Shown here: piece after piece, positions 37,129 to 46,452 of the stretch
Numbering within the stretch: the stretch's first letter is position 1
How the letters are laid out: the number at the start of each line of letters is the position of its first letter
Source of the DNA: Paenibacillus amylolyticus
Lineage (GTDB): Bacteria; Bacillota; Bacilli; Paenibacillales; Paenibacillaceae
Direction: 5' to 3'
NCBI RefSeq assembly: GCF_003719335.1
Contig: NZ_RIAS01000001.1
Location: 434,001 to 498,000, forward strand
DNA: 64,000 bases
Made by a program: the position numbers and the translations under genes
The notes under the pieces: generated by a model
The model's input: the letters and a program-made list of their open reading frames with translations, nothing else
Databases searched by the model: none
What the model was told of the DNA's origin: nothing

Positions 37129-37165
37129 AACGCCTTCGATCCTGTCATTCAGGACCAAAGACGTT
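37129..37165 (-). terminator. Terminator after ahcY
   Basis: A 16-bp stem with three G-U pairs on the minus strand (AACGTCTTTGGTCCTG/CAGGATCGAAGGCGTT) and loop AATGA is followed by a run of T. It separates ahcY from the mraZ promoter. The rest of the 37011-37272 gap holds the promoter and operator but no gene. Confidence 0.85.
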
Positions 37166-37272
37166 TCCCGGTTACGGGCGATCGTATGTGCACCCGTACA
37201 TGAGCCATATCTTCAATACACCATTCTACTACTTTTGAAGCAGTTTAGCTGTTTGTAATTATTGGATAACCT

Positions 37273-38538
37273 TTAAAATTTCCAACTATCCAAGTATTTT
37301 TCTTGCTCAGCGGATAAAGAATCAATGGCAATATTCAGGCTTTCCAGCTTATAACTCGCCACTTGCTGATCAATATCATAGGGAACATTAACTACGTTTT
37401 TACCAAGAGATTCATAGTTTTCACTCACATAACGCAAACCTAGTGCTTGCAGTGCAAACGTAGTATCCATGATCTCGGCCGGATGTCCGTCAGCCGCTCC
37501 CAGATTTACCAAGCGACCCTCGGCGAGAAGATACATTTTACGCCCATCTTTGAAACGGTACTCCTCAATGTTGCGGCGAACAGTACGAATGGATTCGGAA
37601 CGTTTGGCAAGCTCCGGTTTGTTAACCTCAACGTCGAAGTGACCTGCGTTGCTCAAAATAGCTCCGTCTTTCATAACATCGTAATGTTCACCCGTAATAA
37701 CATCCTTGTTCCCTGTTACCGCAATAAAGAAATCACCCAACTTTGCTGCTTCCAGCATCGTCATAACCCGGAAACCATCCATATGTGCTTCCACAGCTTT
37801 GATCGGGTCAATTTCAGTTACAATGACATTGGCACCCAAACCTTTTGCACGCATGGCCACTCCTTTACCACACCAGCCATACCCAGCTACAACAACATTT
37901 TTACCTGCGACCACCAGATTCGTTGTCCGAATGATACCGTCAAATGCAGACTGCCCCGTACCATAACGGTTATCAAACAGATACTTGCAATATGCGTCAT
38001 TTACCGCAACCATCGGGAATTTCAGTTGTCCTTCTTTCGCCAATGCTTTCAAACGGATAATACCTGTTGTCGTTTCTTCTGCGCCCCCGCGAATCGTTGC
38101 TGCAAGATCAGGACGCTCAGAAGCAATGATCGTTGCGAAATCCCCACCATCATCAATAATGAGATCAGGCTTCGCTTCAAGAGCACGGAGTTGCAGTGCT
38201 TTGAACTCGGCTGGCTCAGGATTATATTTCGCATAAACAGTCACACCGTCTTCTACCAAAGCCGCACAAACATCATCTTGAGTAGACAGTGGGTTGCTGT
38301 GCGTGATCGTCACTTCAGCACCACCAGCCTGAATGACTTTTGCCAGATATGCAGTTTTAGCTTCCAGGTGAAGGCAAATCGATACCTTCAGACCTTTAAA
38401 AGGCAAATCCTGCTCAAATTGACGACGAATCCGGTTTAACACTGGCATATGCGCCTCGACCCAATCAATTTTCAAATGGCCCTCAGCAGCAAGCCCTATA
38501 TCTTTGACGATGCTGTTTTGTAATGCAGATGTGGTCAC
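37273..38538 (-). CDS. ahcY: Adenosylhomocysteinase
   Basis: Hydrolyses S-adenosylhomocysteine to adenosine and homocysteine, clearing the product inhibitor of methyltransferases. The NAD-binding loop VVAGYGWCGKGVAMRAKGLG is near residue 215. The N-terminal EAKTAYL, the catalytic-domain RYGTGQSAFDGI and the C-terminal block after LGAADGHPAEIMD fit the family. At 421 residues it is the shorter bacterial/archaeal form. The GTG start has GGAGGAG upstream. It is co-oriented with bshC, 61 bases away. Confidence 0.92.
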   Translation of the reverse strand: MTTSALQNSIVKDIGLAAEGHLKIDWVEAHMPVLNRIRRQFEQDLPFKGLKVSICLHLEAKTAYLAKVIQAGGAEVTITHSNPLSTQDDVCAALVEDGVTVYAKYNPEPAEFKALQLRALEAKPDLIIDDGGDFATIIASERPDLAATIRGGAEETTTGIIRLKALAKEGQLKFPMVAVNDAYCKYLFDNRYGTGQSAFDGIIRTTNLVVAGKNVVVAGYGWCGKGVAMRAKGLGANVIVTEIDPIKAVEAHMDGFRVMTMLEAAKLGDFFIAVTGNKDVITGEHYDVMKDGAILSNAGHFDVEVNKPELAKRSESIRTVRRNIEEYRFKDGRKMYLLAEGRLVNLGAADGHPAEIMDTTFALQALGLRYVSENYESLGKNVVNVPYDIDQQVASYKLESLNIAIDSLSAEQEKYLDSWKF

Positions 38539-38599
38539 TTTATCTCCTCCTCAAATGTGTTTCTTCTATTATAAAGATCAATATAATCTAAATAGATAC

Positions 38600-40231
38600 T
38601 TACAGGGATATAACCTTGTGTTCTCCCCGGAAGTCAGTAGATGCTTGAATCAGTTCCTCGATCCAGTCGGTTCCATAACGATTCAGGTAAAAGAGTGCAT
38701 TATGTACTCGTTCCTGGGGTTTGCCCATTGGGAACAGAGCATTTTGAATACCGTTCCAATGCCTCAAACTCACTTGATGTTTATCCTCAATAGCCTTGCG
38801 AGTCTGACGTTCCAAATACTGAATCTGTTCGTTCATTTTGGCTAAATTCGCTTCACCGATCCGGTTCAATCCTGGATGCACTTCTGCAACCTGATCCAGC
38901 AGCGGACGATAAAGCGCCATAAATTGCTCACGGATCTGTGTGAACTGCTCGTCAACCTGGAATGTTTCCTGCTGAGCCAGCCACTGTGCTTTCTTTTCTT
39001 CCAATTGGTTCTGTACATCCTGGAAAGAAAGTCCGTATTGTTTCATATATTTGCACTGCACATCCTCCATAATTGTGAAGGAAAGGCGTGGAAGTAATAT
39101 CGGCATTTGTAGCCCAAAAGTACGGAACGCTTCGCGAGTCAGTCCCCAATATGCAATTTCTCCATGCCCTAAAATAACTGCCGCCACAGGCAGCAATGAA
39201 TCTTGCATTAAAGGTCGGGTGAGCACATTGTTACTGAAACGCTCAGGATGATCTGCTAATTCTTGTAACAAACGTTCCTCCGTAAAAGACACCAGCCCTT
39301 TTCGATCTTGATACAGGTTATCTTTCAGCGTTAATAACAAGCGGGTGCCTTCATGAATATAAAAGAGATTGGCCCCATCTTCAGCTACTTCTGCTGGCAT
39401 AGCATAACCAGCTTGTTCTACAAGCGATGCTCCTTGTAAATAGGCTTCACGCAACGAATCATTCTTCCGAATTAAACGCTCGAATATGGGCTTCTCTAAC
39501 TTACGCAATTCAGGATCAGCAGCATCCATGAGTACCAGTCCAGTGCCTGCAAACAAAGCTGATATCATTCGCGCAAACGCATCACTTAGATTCGTAGTGG
39601 ACTGATGGATTTCTGTAACCAGCTTTATTAACTCCGGCTTATGAATGGTATCAGGCAACAATTGTTCTACCTGCTGCAGTACCGTCCTCCACTGTTCCCA
39701 CTTCACTTCCACACGACTTACCGAATCTCTGCCTTTAAAATGTCCTTGCAGTTTGACTTTGTGAATCTGTCCTTGCGTATCAGGTAAATGCGTATGATTT
39801 ACCTCATCCCAGTCATGGTCTTCGCCCGCAATCCAGAACACAGGAATAACTGGACGTTTCAATTGCTGTTCTGCTTCACGCGCAGCTGCGACCACACTAG
39901 CCGCCTTGTATATCACAAACAATGGTCCAGTGAACAAGCCGCTCTGTTGTCCCCCAGTAACGACGAGTGCATTCTCTTCAACAAGGCGGGTAATTGAAGC
40001 ATGAACCTTGTCATGATCATTTACTCGCTTATTATATAAACGTAAATACGCCGCCAGTTCACGACGGTCAACACGTGTATGCTCCGATTGTTTCAGCCAT
40101 TCAGCACGCGCGTGGAGGCCATCTTCCCAGCGAATGTTATATTCGTAAAGGCTTCGCGCAGCATCTGTCATACAGATATAATCCTCTGCAAGCTTTGATC
40201 CGCTGCGGAGCGCCTCGGTGATCCCTTTCAT
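38600..40231 (-). CDS. bshC: Bacillithiol biosynthesis cysteine-adding enzyme BshC
   Basis: Final step of bacillithiol synthesis: adds cysteine to glucosaminyl malate. The 543-residue protein has the family blocks VVTGGQQSGLFTGPLF near residue 92 and VFWIAGEDHDWDEVNH near residue 130, plus a long C-terminal coiled-coil that mediates dimerisation. It starts at ATG behind AGGAGG. A strong promoter lies upstream and ahcY follows, linking thiol and homocysteine metabolism. Confidence 0.95.
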   Translation of the reverse strand: MKGITEALRSGSKLAEDYICMTDAARSLYEYNIRWEDGLHARAEWLKQSEHTRVDRRELAAYLRLYNKRVNDHDKVHASITRLVEENALVVTGGQQSGLFTGPLFVIYKAASVVAAAREAEQQLKRPVIPVFWIAGEDHDWDEVNHTHLPDTQGQIHKVKLQGHFKGRDSVSRVEVKWEQWRTVLQQVEQLLPDTIHKPELIKLVTEIHQSTTNLSDAFARMISALFAGTGLVLMDAADPELRKLEKPIFERLIRKNDSLREAYLQGASLVEQAGYAMPAEVAEDGANLFYIHEGTRLLLTLKDNLYQDRKGLVSFTEERLLQELADHPERFSNNVLTRPLMQDSLLPVAAVILGHGEIAYWGLTREAFRTFGLQMPILLPRLSFTIMEDVQCKYMKQYGLSFQDVQNQLEEKKAQWLAQQETFQVDEQFTQIREQFMALYRPLLDQVAEVHPGLNRIGEANLAKMNEQIQYLERQTRKAIEDKHQVSLRHWNGIQNALFPMGKPQERVHNALFYLNRYGTDWIEELIQASTDFRGEHKVISL

Positions 40232-40271
40232 GAGGTCTGCCTCCTATTCTGCTTCTAAAGAGCCTTCCTTG

Positions 40272-40301
40272 ATTGTACCGAATTCAGTAGCTCTTCGTCA
40301 A
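40272..40301 (-). promoter_or_regulatory. Sigma-A promoter of bshC
   Basis: On the minus strand TTGACG (40296-40301) and TACAAT (40272-40277) are 18 bases apart, about 40 bases before the bshC start. Confidence 0.7.
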
Positions 40302-40327
40302 AGCAAAGTCATAAATAATATAAAAAA

Positions 40328-40351
40328 AACCGCCGATTTAAATCGGCGGTT
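40328..40351 (-). terminator. Terminator of the opp operon
   Basis: A perfect 24-base palindrome (AACCGCCGATTTAAATCGGCGGTT) is followed on the minus strand by a T run. It lies 37 bases after the ATPase stop. Confidence 0.9.
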
Positions 40352-40387
40352 ATGATGTATATAATAGCATATTCGTTTTCGAAACTA

Positions 40388-42157
40388 TTATACGTAAGGT
40401 TCTGACACCCAGTGCCCTTTGGAAACCTCAATCAATTGAGCATTTTCCAAATTATACGGATCATTTTTAGGACCGCCCGATGCATTTTGAATTGGGCCAG
40501 ATTGTTCTTCCGGCAACAAAATGCGGCGTTTATTCGCTTCTACTTCCGGATCTGGAACAGGGATCGCAGAAAGCAATGTTTTGGTGTATGGATGAATTGG
40601 ATTCGCGTACAGCTCTTCACTCTCAGCCAATTCTACCACTTTACCCATATACATAACAGCAACACGGTCACTGATATGTTTCACCATGGACAAGTCATGG
40701 GCGATAAAGAGGTACGTCAATCCAAGGCGTTGCTGCAATTCCTCAAGCAATTTAACAACCTGAGCCTGAATGGATACATCCAGTGCAGAAAGCGGCTCAT
40801 CACAGATGATAAATTTAGGGTCAACAGCAAGTGCACGCGCAATCCCGATCCGCTGTCTTTGTCCACCGGAAAATTCATGCGGATAACGCAAAGCATGACT
40901 TGGGTTAAGACCTACGAGGTCTAATAGCTCCTCTACCCGTCTCTTGCGCTCTTTAGAACTTGTTGCCAGCCCGTGAATATCCAAAGACTCTCCGATAATA
41001 TCCATAACGTTAAAACGCGGATTCAGTGAGGCATATGGATCTTGGAAAATCATCTGCATGTCTTTACGCATTTCTTTCATCTTGCGCGGAGACAATTTGT
41101 AAATGTCTGTACCATTGAAGTTAACACTTCCGCCCGTTGGTTCATAAAGGCGCAGAATAGTGCGTCCAGTCGTCGATTTCCCGCAACCTGACTCACCTAC
41201 AACACCAAGTGTTTCTCCTTCAAAGATGTCGAAGCTCACATCGTTTACAGCTTTAAGGATATTACCTTTGCCAAGGTTAAAGTATTGTTTCAGGTTTTTC
41301 ACTTGAACCAAAGGCTTGTTACTTCCTTTGACAATACCTGCCGGAGTTGGCTTTTCTTTTTTCGGCTCGTCCAGACGCGGGAGAGCATTCAACAATTTAA
41401 TCGTGTAAGGATGCTGTGGGTTACTGAAGATTTCAGCCGTTGTCCCTGTTTCTACAACTTCGCCTTCCTTCATAACAACTACACGGTCACACATGCCCGC
41501 TACAACACCAAGATCATGAGTAATCAGCATAATGGATGTTCCAAGCTTTTTCTGCATGTCTTTCATGACATCCAGAATTTGAGCCTGAATGGTAACGTCG
41601 AGTGCTGTTGTCGGCTCATCCGCAATCAGCAAAGACGGACGACAAGCAAGTGCAATTGCAATCATCGCACGCTGACGCATACCACCAGAGAATTGGTGCG
41701 GATAATGATTCATGCGAATCGCTGCATTTTTGATTCCTACAAGTTCAAGCATCTCAAGAGCAGCTTTGTTCGCTGCCTGCTTGGACATATTTTGGTGTTT
41801 ACGCAATACTTCCGTAATCTGTTTACCAATTTTAATTGTAGGATTCAAGGAAGTCATTGGATCCTGGAAGATCATACCGATATCTTTACCACGAATAGAT
41901 TCCATTTGTTTATCTGTCTTATTTAGCAAATCCTGCCCGTGAAACGTAATTTCTCCGCTCTTAACCTTCGAAGGCGGGGAAGGGATCAATTTCATGATCG
42001 TCTGGGCGGTAACACTCTTACCACTACCGGATTCACCTACGATCCCTAGCGTTTCTCCTCTGCCAATTTCGAAACTCACATTTTTAACGGCATCAAATTC
42101 ACCCGAGCGCGTCGAAAACGATACACTTAAGTCTTTGACTGTTAAAATCGGCTCCAT
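40388..42157 (-). CDS. Oligopeptide ABC transporter, fused OppD-OppF ATPase
   Basis: 589-residue protein with two complete ABC ATPase domains. Domain 1 (about 1-265) has Walker A GESGSGKS, signature [12 protein letters not shown] and Walker [13 protein letters not shown]. Domain 2 (about 290-545) has [23 protein letters not shown] and [12 protein letters not shown]. The OppD/DppD C-terminal [11 protein letters not shown] and [13 protein letters not shown] blocks follow each domain. In Bacillus OppD and OppF are separate; here one chain does both jobs, as in GsiA. It is the last gene of the oppABC-(DF) operon. Confidence 0.92.
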   Translation of the reverse strand: MEPILTVKDLSVSFSTRSGEFDAVKNVSFEIGRGETLGIVGESGSGKSVTAQTIMKLIPSPPSKVKSGEITFHGQDLLNKTDKQMESIRGKDIGMIFQDPMTSLNPTIKIGKQITEVLRKHQNMSKQAANKAALEMLELVGIKNAAIRMNHYPHQFSGGMRQRAMIAIALACRPSLLIADEPTTALDVTIQAQILDVMKDMQKKLGTSIMLITHDLGVVAGMCDRVVVMKEGEVVETGTTAEIFSNPQHPYTIKLLNALPRLDEPKKEKPTPAGIVKGSNKPLVQVKNLKQYFNLGKGNILKAVNDVSFDIFEGETLGVVGESGCGKSTTGRTILRLYEPTGGSVNFNGTDIYKLSPRKMKEMRKDMQMIFQDPYASLNPRFNVMDIIGESLDIHGLATSSKERKRRVEELLDLVGLNPSHALRYPHEFSGGQRQRIGIARALAVDPKFIICDEPLSALDVSIQAQVVKLLEELQQRLGLTYLFIAHDLSMVKHISDRVAVMYMGKVVELAESEELYANPIHPYTKTLLSAIPVPDPEVEANKRRILLPEEQSGPIQNASGGPKNDPYNLENAQLIEVSKGHWVSEPYV

Positions 42158-42174
42158 AATCCCACCTCCTCTTT

Positions 42175-43101
42175 CTATTTACGTAATTTCGGATCAAGTG
42201 CGTCGCGCAGCCCATCACCGAGCAAATTAAATGCAAGCATTGTAACAACCATCAAACCAGCCGGGAACCACATCCGCCATGGATACAGCGTCCAGCCCGT
42301 AAGTGCATCGTTAATCATGGATCCAAGGGAAGATCTTGGTGCAGATACACCCAGACCGAGGAAACTCAGGAATGCCTCAGCAAAAATCGCATTTGGAATG
42401 GACAATGTCAATGTAACGATAATCGGCCCAACTGCATTTGGCAACAAGTGGCGGAACAATTGACGTCCAGTACTTGCCCCCATCGATCTTGCAGCAAGGA
42501 TAAAGTCTCTATTTTTCAGTTGCATAATCTCACCACGTACAATCCAGGACATACTAATCCAGCCTGTAATAGTGAGCGCAATAATAATCGTTGTAAGACT
42601 TGGCTCCAAAACAACCAGCAACAGGATAACAACCAGCATGTAAGGCAATGAGTACAAAATCTCGGAGAACTTATTCATAATCCCATCAACTCGTCCACCG
42701 TAGAAACCCATGATCGCACCATAGATGACCCCGATCACAAGGTCAATCAACGCCGCAGCCAGACCTACTGTCAAGGAGACACGCGCGCCTACCCATGTTC
42801 TTACCCATACATCGCGGCCCAGATCATCTGTACCAAACCAGTGATCCGCACTTGGAGCAGCGTTCGAATTAAGCAAATCATTGGAATAATAATTGTACTT
42901 CGTAAACAAAGAAGTTGGTCCAATTATAGCAAACAGTACAACAAGCACCAGCACACCCAGGCTAATCATTGCCGCTTTATTGGTTGCCAGTCTGTACATT
43001 GCGTCTCTAAAAAGGGAAATACTCTCTTGCGGCTTTACCGCTGCCTGACTGTTCAGGTCAGTGTTCGCCGTTCCATTATTGTTATTATTCATGCCAGACA
43101 A
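42175..43101 (-). CDS. oppC: Oligopeptide ABC transporter permease OppC
   Basis: 308-residue membrane permease with a low-complexity Asn-rich N-terminus, about six membrane segments and the EAA loop (EAFLSFLGLGVSAPRSSLGSMI) that contacts the ATPase. The N-terminal OppC extension (FRDAMYRLATNKAAMISLGVLVL) is typical. The start codon is TTG with AAGGGGG 7 bases upstream. The gene begins 3 bases before the oppB stop region, so they are tightly coupled. Confidence 0.92.
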   Translation of the reverse strand: MSGMNNNNNGTANTDLNSQAAVKPQESISLFRDAMYRLATNKAAMISLGVLVLVVLFAIIGPTSLFTKYNYYSNDLLNSNAAPSADHWFGTDDLGRDVWVRTWVGARVSLTVGLAAALIDLVIGVIYGAIMGFYGGRVDGIMNKFSEILYSLPYMLVVILLLVVLEPSLTTIIIALTITGWISMSWIVRGEIMQLKNRDFILAARSMGASTGRQLFRHLLPNAVGPIIVTLTLSIPNAIFAEAFLSFLGLGVSAPRSSLGSMINDALTGWTLYPWRMWFPAGLMVVTMLAFNLLGDGLRDALDPKLRK

Positions 43102-43103
43102 CG

Positions 43104-44036
43104 TTATGCCCCCTTCCGGCTTTCCAGCTTAATTCTAGGATCAACCAATACGTAAGCGATATCTGTAAGGAAACGCGCTAACATTAGGAGAATACCATAG
43201 AAAATAGTAATTCCCATGATCATAGTGTAATCCCGGTTCGTAATACTTTCGACAAATACTTTGCCAATTCCACCAATGTTAAAGATCTGCTCAATGACAA
43301 CAGAACCTGTAATAATGTTAGCGGTCATTGGTCCTACATACGTAACAACAGGCAAAATACCGTTCCGTACAACGTGCTTAAACATGATGGCAGGCCATTT
43401 CAAACCTTTGGCTTTCGCCGTTTTGATATAGTCTGCATGTAAAACTTCCAGCATGCTTGAACGCGTTAGACGTGCGATAAAAGCAATCGGTGATGCGGAC
43501 AGAGCAGCAACAGGCAGAACATAGTCAAGCGGCCCATCAAAGCCCATAACGTTAAACCAGCCTAGTTTAAACGCAAACACATACTGTAATAAGGATGCGA
43601 GCAAGAAACTCGGTACAGCGATCCCTATGACAGCAAGCACCATAGTTACATCATCAATCAGTTTACGGTGATATACTGCTGCAAGCAGACCAAGCAATAC
43701 CCCTACAATGATAGAGATGATGATTGCAAAGATACCTAGCTTCAACGAAGCTGTAAATGTTTCACCAATCATGTCAGAGACATCCCGGTTTAGATACTTC
43801 ATTGAAACTCCGAAGTCTCCTTTAACAATCCCACCCATGTACTTCAGGTATTGTTCATACATCGGTTTGTTCAGACCGTACTTTTCTTCGAGGAGAACCC
43901 GAATTTCAGGTGAGACTTTTTTCTCCGATGTAAAAGGGTCACCAGGAATGGCCTTCATCAGGAAGAAAGTCATCGATGCGAGTATGAAAAGCGATAGCAG
44001 CATAAATAGCAGTTTTTTCAAAACGTACTTAACCAA
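43104..44036 (-). CDS. oppB: Oligopeptide ABC transporter permease OppB
   Basis: 310-residue inner-membrane permease with six segments and the EAA-type loop HADYIKTAKAKGLKW. The N-terminus VKYVLKKLLFMLLSLFILASMTFFL is typical. The TTG at 44036 has GGAGG 10 bases upstream; the longer frame to 44204 runs over the oppA terminator and is not favoured. It is separated from oppA by a terminator-like hairpin, which probably lowers permease expression relative to the binding protein. Confidence 0.93.
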   Translation of the reverse strand: MVKYVLKKLLFMLLSLFILASMTFFLMKAIPGDPFTSEKKVSPEIRVLLEEKYGLNKPMYEQYLKYMGGIVKGDFGVSMKYLNRDVSDMIGETFTASLKLGIFAIIISIIVGVLLGLLAAVYHRKLIDDVTMVLAVIGIAVPSFLLASLLQYVFAFKLGWFNVMGFDGPLDYVLPVAALSASPIAFIARLTRSSMLEVLHADYIKTAKAKGLKWPAIMFKHVVRNGILPVVTYVGPMTANIITGSVVIEQIFNIGGIGKVFVESITNRDYTMIMGITIFYGILLMLARFLTDIAYVLVDPRIKLESRKGA

Positions 44037-44163
44037 CCCTTGCACACCTCCACAAACAATATTTTGTATACAAATCGATTGTAGAATCAGACCACAATAA
44101 AGTCCAATCCATTTATCGGAAATTTCAAGAATTATAAGGAAAATCAGTGCACATACAAAAAAA

Positions 44164-44199
44164 TCGGGATATATATGGAATTCCACATATATATCCCGA
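44164..44199 (-). terminator. Partial terminator/attenuator between oppA and oppB
   Basis: A 14-bp perfect stem (TCGGGATATATATG/CATATATATCCCGA) is followed on the minus strand by TTTTTTT. It probably ends most transcripts after oppA and lets some continue into oppBC-DF. Confidence 0.8.
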
Positions 44200-44226
44200 A
44201 GCAATCATATTAGACTTCAGAACAAC

Positions 44227-45927
44227 TTACTTCTCTTCCAGATATGCACGAGTGAAGTCAATCGCTCCACTGAAATCAAGTTGTACACCTTTCAGGTAAG
44301 GCTTAGTCAAAGATACGTTAGTGTAGTAGTAGATAGGCATTACAGCCATTTCATCTTGAACCAAAATTTTCTCAGCATCAGCAAAAGCAGTCATACGTGC
44401 TGCTGCATCAGCTGTTTTCACAGTGTCTTTTACATCTTTATCATACTGCTCGTTGCTGAATTTAGAGTCGTTGTTTGTGTTGCCAGTAGTCCACATTTCC
44501 AAGAAGTTGTACGGATCATTATAGTCAGCAGACCAGCCCGCACGAGCGATTTGGAAGTTTTGATTTTGGCGGTTCTCAAGGAATACGCCCCACTCTTGGT
44601 TTTCAGTTTTCACATCAACACCAAGGTTCTTTTTCCACATATCAGCAATAGCCAAAGCAATTTTAGCGTGATTGTCACTTGTGTTGTAGATCAAAGTGAC
44701 TGTTGGCAATGTAGTATAGCCTTCTTCTTTCATACCTTCAGCAAGCAACGCTTTAGCTTCATCCACATTTTCAGTGAAGTAGTCGTCTTTGTGCTCGTCG
44801 CGGAATTCGCCGTTTTCACCACGGATACCTGGAGGAACGAATCCGAATGCTGGAATTTGTCCACCTTGTGTTACTTTATCAACAATCAGTTGACGTTGAA
44901 TAGCCATTGCAAATGCTTTACGGATTTTAACATTGTTGAATGGTGCTTCATTTACGTTGAACTGATAGTAGTACGTACTTGCGATACCCGTAGCTTTGAA
45001 CTCGTTTGGCAATTCAGCCTTCAAAGAAGGAATTTGGTCCGTAGGAACCTCACCGTTAGGTGCACCAGTATAGTCCAGTTGTCCTGATTTGTAAGCTTGC
45101 AGTTCGGAAGCACTACTGCTTGTCAGAGACATATCGATTTGAGTCAATTTGATATCAGAAGCTGCATGGTAGCCTTCGTTTTTCTTCACTACAATTTTTT
45201 GACCTTTAGAATATTGATCCATTACAAACGGACCGTTAACGATCATGTTTTTATAGTCTGTGAAGAATTTGTCATTCGTATCAGCAGATTTGTGTACTGG
45301 ATAGTACGTGTAGAATGCTGTCAGACCCAAGAAGTAAGGCGTTGGGTTTTCCAATGTAACTTCAAGTGTGTGCTCATCATTAGCTTTCACACCCACTTGG
45401 GAGAAATCAGTGATTTTAGTACCTTTGTAGTCTTTATCTTTGCTCATGTTGAAACCTTCAGCACCCTTGATGTAGTACAATTGGTATGCATAAGGAGAAG
45501 CTGTTTCCGGTTTCAAAGCACGTTCCCAAGAACGAACGAAATCTTCAGCAGTAATAGGATCTCCATTGCTCCATTTTGCATCTGGGTTCAGGTTGAACAC
45601 ATATTTCAAACCATCTTCAGAAACTGTCCAGTCTTTAGCAACACCAGCGGCTTCTTTGCCGTTTTCGTCAATGCGTACCAGACCTTCGTACAAAAATTTC
45701 AAAACCGTGTTCGTTTGGCTGTCTTTTGCTTGAGCCGGGTCAAACGTAGGAGGTTCAGCCGTTAAGTTAATTTTCAAAACTTGATCTTTGGCAAGACCTT
45801 TTTCTCCGCTTGCAGAATTGTTATCTGTTGTGGTACCTGTGCCTTCATTTTTCGATCCGCACGCTGCAAGTACGGTACCGAACGCCAAGATCAGCGTCAA
45901 AAGGACTAATAGACTTTTCCTTTTCAT
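44227..45927 (-). CDS. oppA: Oligopeptide-binding lipoprotein OppA
   Basis: Family 5 extracellular solute-binding protein of 566 residues. A lipoprotein signal peptide ends in the lipobox LAAC (Cys about 22), processed by LspA. A Thr/Asn/Ser linker follows, then the SBP_bac_5 domain with blocks VKDWTVSEDGLKYVF and KFLYEGLVRID, and the C-terminal FTRAYLEEK. It captures peptides for import by OppBC and the fused ATPase. Opp imports signalling peptides needed for sporulation in Bacillus; that role is inferred here. Upstream lie a sigma-A-like promoter and Spo0A-like boxes. Confidence 0.93.
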   Translation of the reverse strand: MKRKSLLVLLTLILAFGTVLAACGSKNEGTGTTTDNNSASGEKGLAKDQVLKINLTAEPPTFDPAQAKDSQTNTVLKFLYEGLVRIDENGKEAAGVAKDWTVSEDGLKYVFNLNPDAKWSNGDPITAEDFVRSWERALKPETASPYAYQLYYIKGAEGFNMSKDKDYKGTKITDFSQVGVKANDEHTLEVTLENPTPYFLGLTAFYTYYPVHKSADTNDKFFTDYKNMIVNGPFVMDQYSKGQKIVVKKNEGYHAASDIKLTQIDMSLTSSSASELQAYKSGQLDYTGAPNGEVPTDQIPSLKAELPNEFKATGIASTYYYQFNVNEAPFNNVKIRKAFAMAIQRQLIVDKVTQGGQIPAFGFVPPGIRGENGEFRDEHKDDYFTENVDEAKALLAEGMKEEGYTTLPTVTLIYNTSDNHAKIALAIADMWKKNLGVDVKTENQEWGVFLENRQNQNFQIARAGWSADYNDPYNFLEMWTTGNTNNDSKFSNEQYDKDVKDTVKTADAAARMTAFADAEKILVQDEMAVMPIYYYTNVSLTKPYLKGVQLDFSGAIDFTRAYLEEK

Positions 45928-45995
45928 CTAACTTTTCCCCCTAAATTGATGTGGTTTATGTTTATAGATTATACAACCACCGGTCAAAAAAATCT

Positions 45996-46020
45996 ACATT
46001 ACTTTTTCAGAAAGTAATGT
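45996..46020 (-). terminator. Terminator after the panE-DUF3397 operon
   Basis: A 10-bp perfect stem (ACATTACTTT/AAAGTAATGT) is followed on the minus strand by AGATTTTTTT. A T run also follows on the plus side, but no plus-strand gene is near. Confidence 0.75.
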
Positions 46021-46030
46021 TTTTTTCAGT

Positions 46031-46047
46031 TTTCGACAAAATCGACA
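46031..46047. promoter_or_regulatory. Two adjacent Spo0A-like boxes upstream of oppA
   Basis: The plus strand reads TTTCGACAAA (46031-46040), a perfect Spo0A box core TTCGACA, directly followed by ATCGACA (46041-46047). They lie about 50-60 bases upstream of a sigma-A-like pair for oppA (TTTGAC and TATAAA, 16 bases apart, around 45960-45990). Spo0A control of opp is inferred. Confidence 0.4.
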
Positions 46048-46077
46048 CATCTTTTCGAGATTTCGCGTTATGTAACC

Positions 46078-46452
46078 TCACATTTGATTCATAATGTATC
46101 TAAATAATCCAAATAAAGTAAACAAAATATAACCAAAACTCATCATTACAAACGACATGCGCCATACGGCCCGGAACATTCTTCCCCCATCAACCTTTCC
46201 TTTTAGTCGATTTTGCGCACCCCCGATAAAACCAAGCGCTATTAGTATGAGTATTAATGTCAGATAAAAACCAAAATTCGAATCAAATGTTAAGTTGAAT
46301 AACGCAGACACGGAGAAAATAAGGAAAAATGTAGTGACATCCATAGCTGCTCGCAGTGCAGTCGACTTATCTTTCTTCCATACCATCATGCCCCAATACA
46401 TGAGTAAAAAAGGAAAAAAGGGCAATATACTCAATACGATGAAAAATCCCAT
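46078..46452 (-). CDS. DUF3397 membrane protein
   Basis: 124-residue protein with four hydrophobic segments (about residues 3-22, 36-53, 61-80, 100-118) and the MYWGMMVWKKDKSTALR loop, matching the DUF3397 family of small Firmicute membrane proteins of unknown function. It overlaps the panE stop by 1 base (TAATG), so it is likely translated from the same mRNA. Confidence 0.75.
   Translation of the reverse strand: MGFFIVLSILPFFPFLLMYWGMMVWKKDKSTALRAAMDVTTFFLIFSVSALFNLTFDSNFGFYLTLILILIALGFIGGAQNRLKGKVDGGRMFRAVWRMSFVMMSFGYILFTLFGLFRYIMNQM

Noticed and set aside
37447-38439. 330-residue plus-strand open frame opposite ahcY
   Set aside because: It mirrors a confident minus-strand gene, resembles no known family, and has no clear SD.
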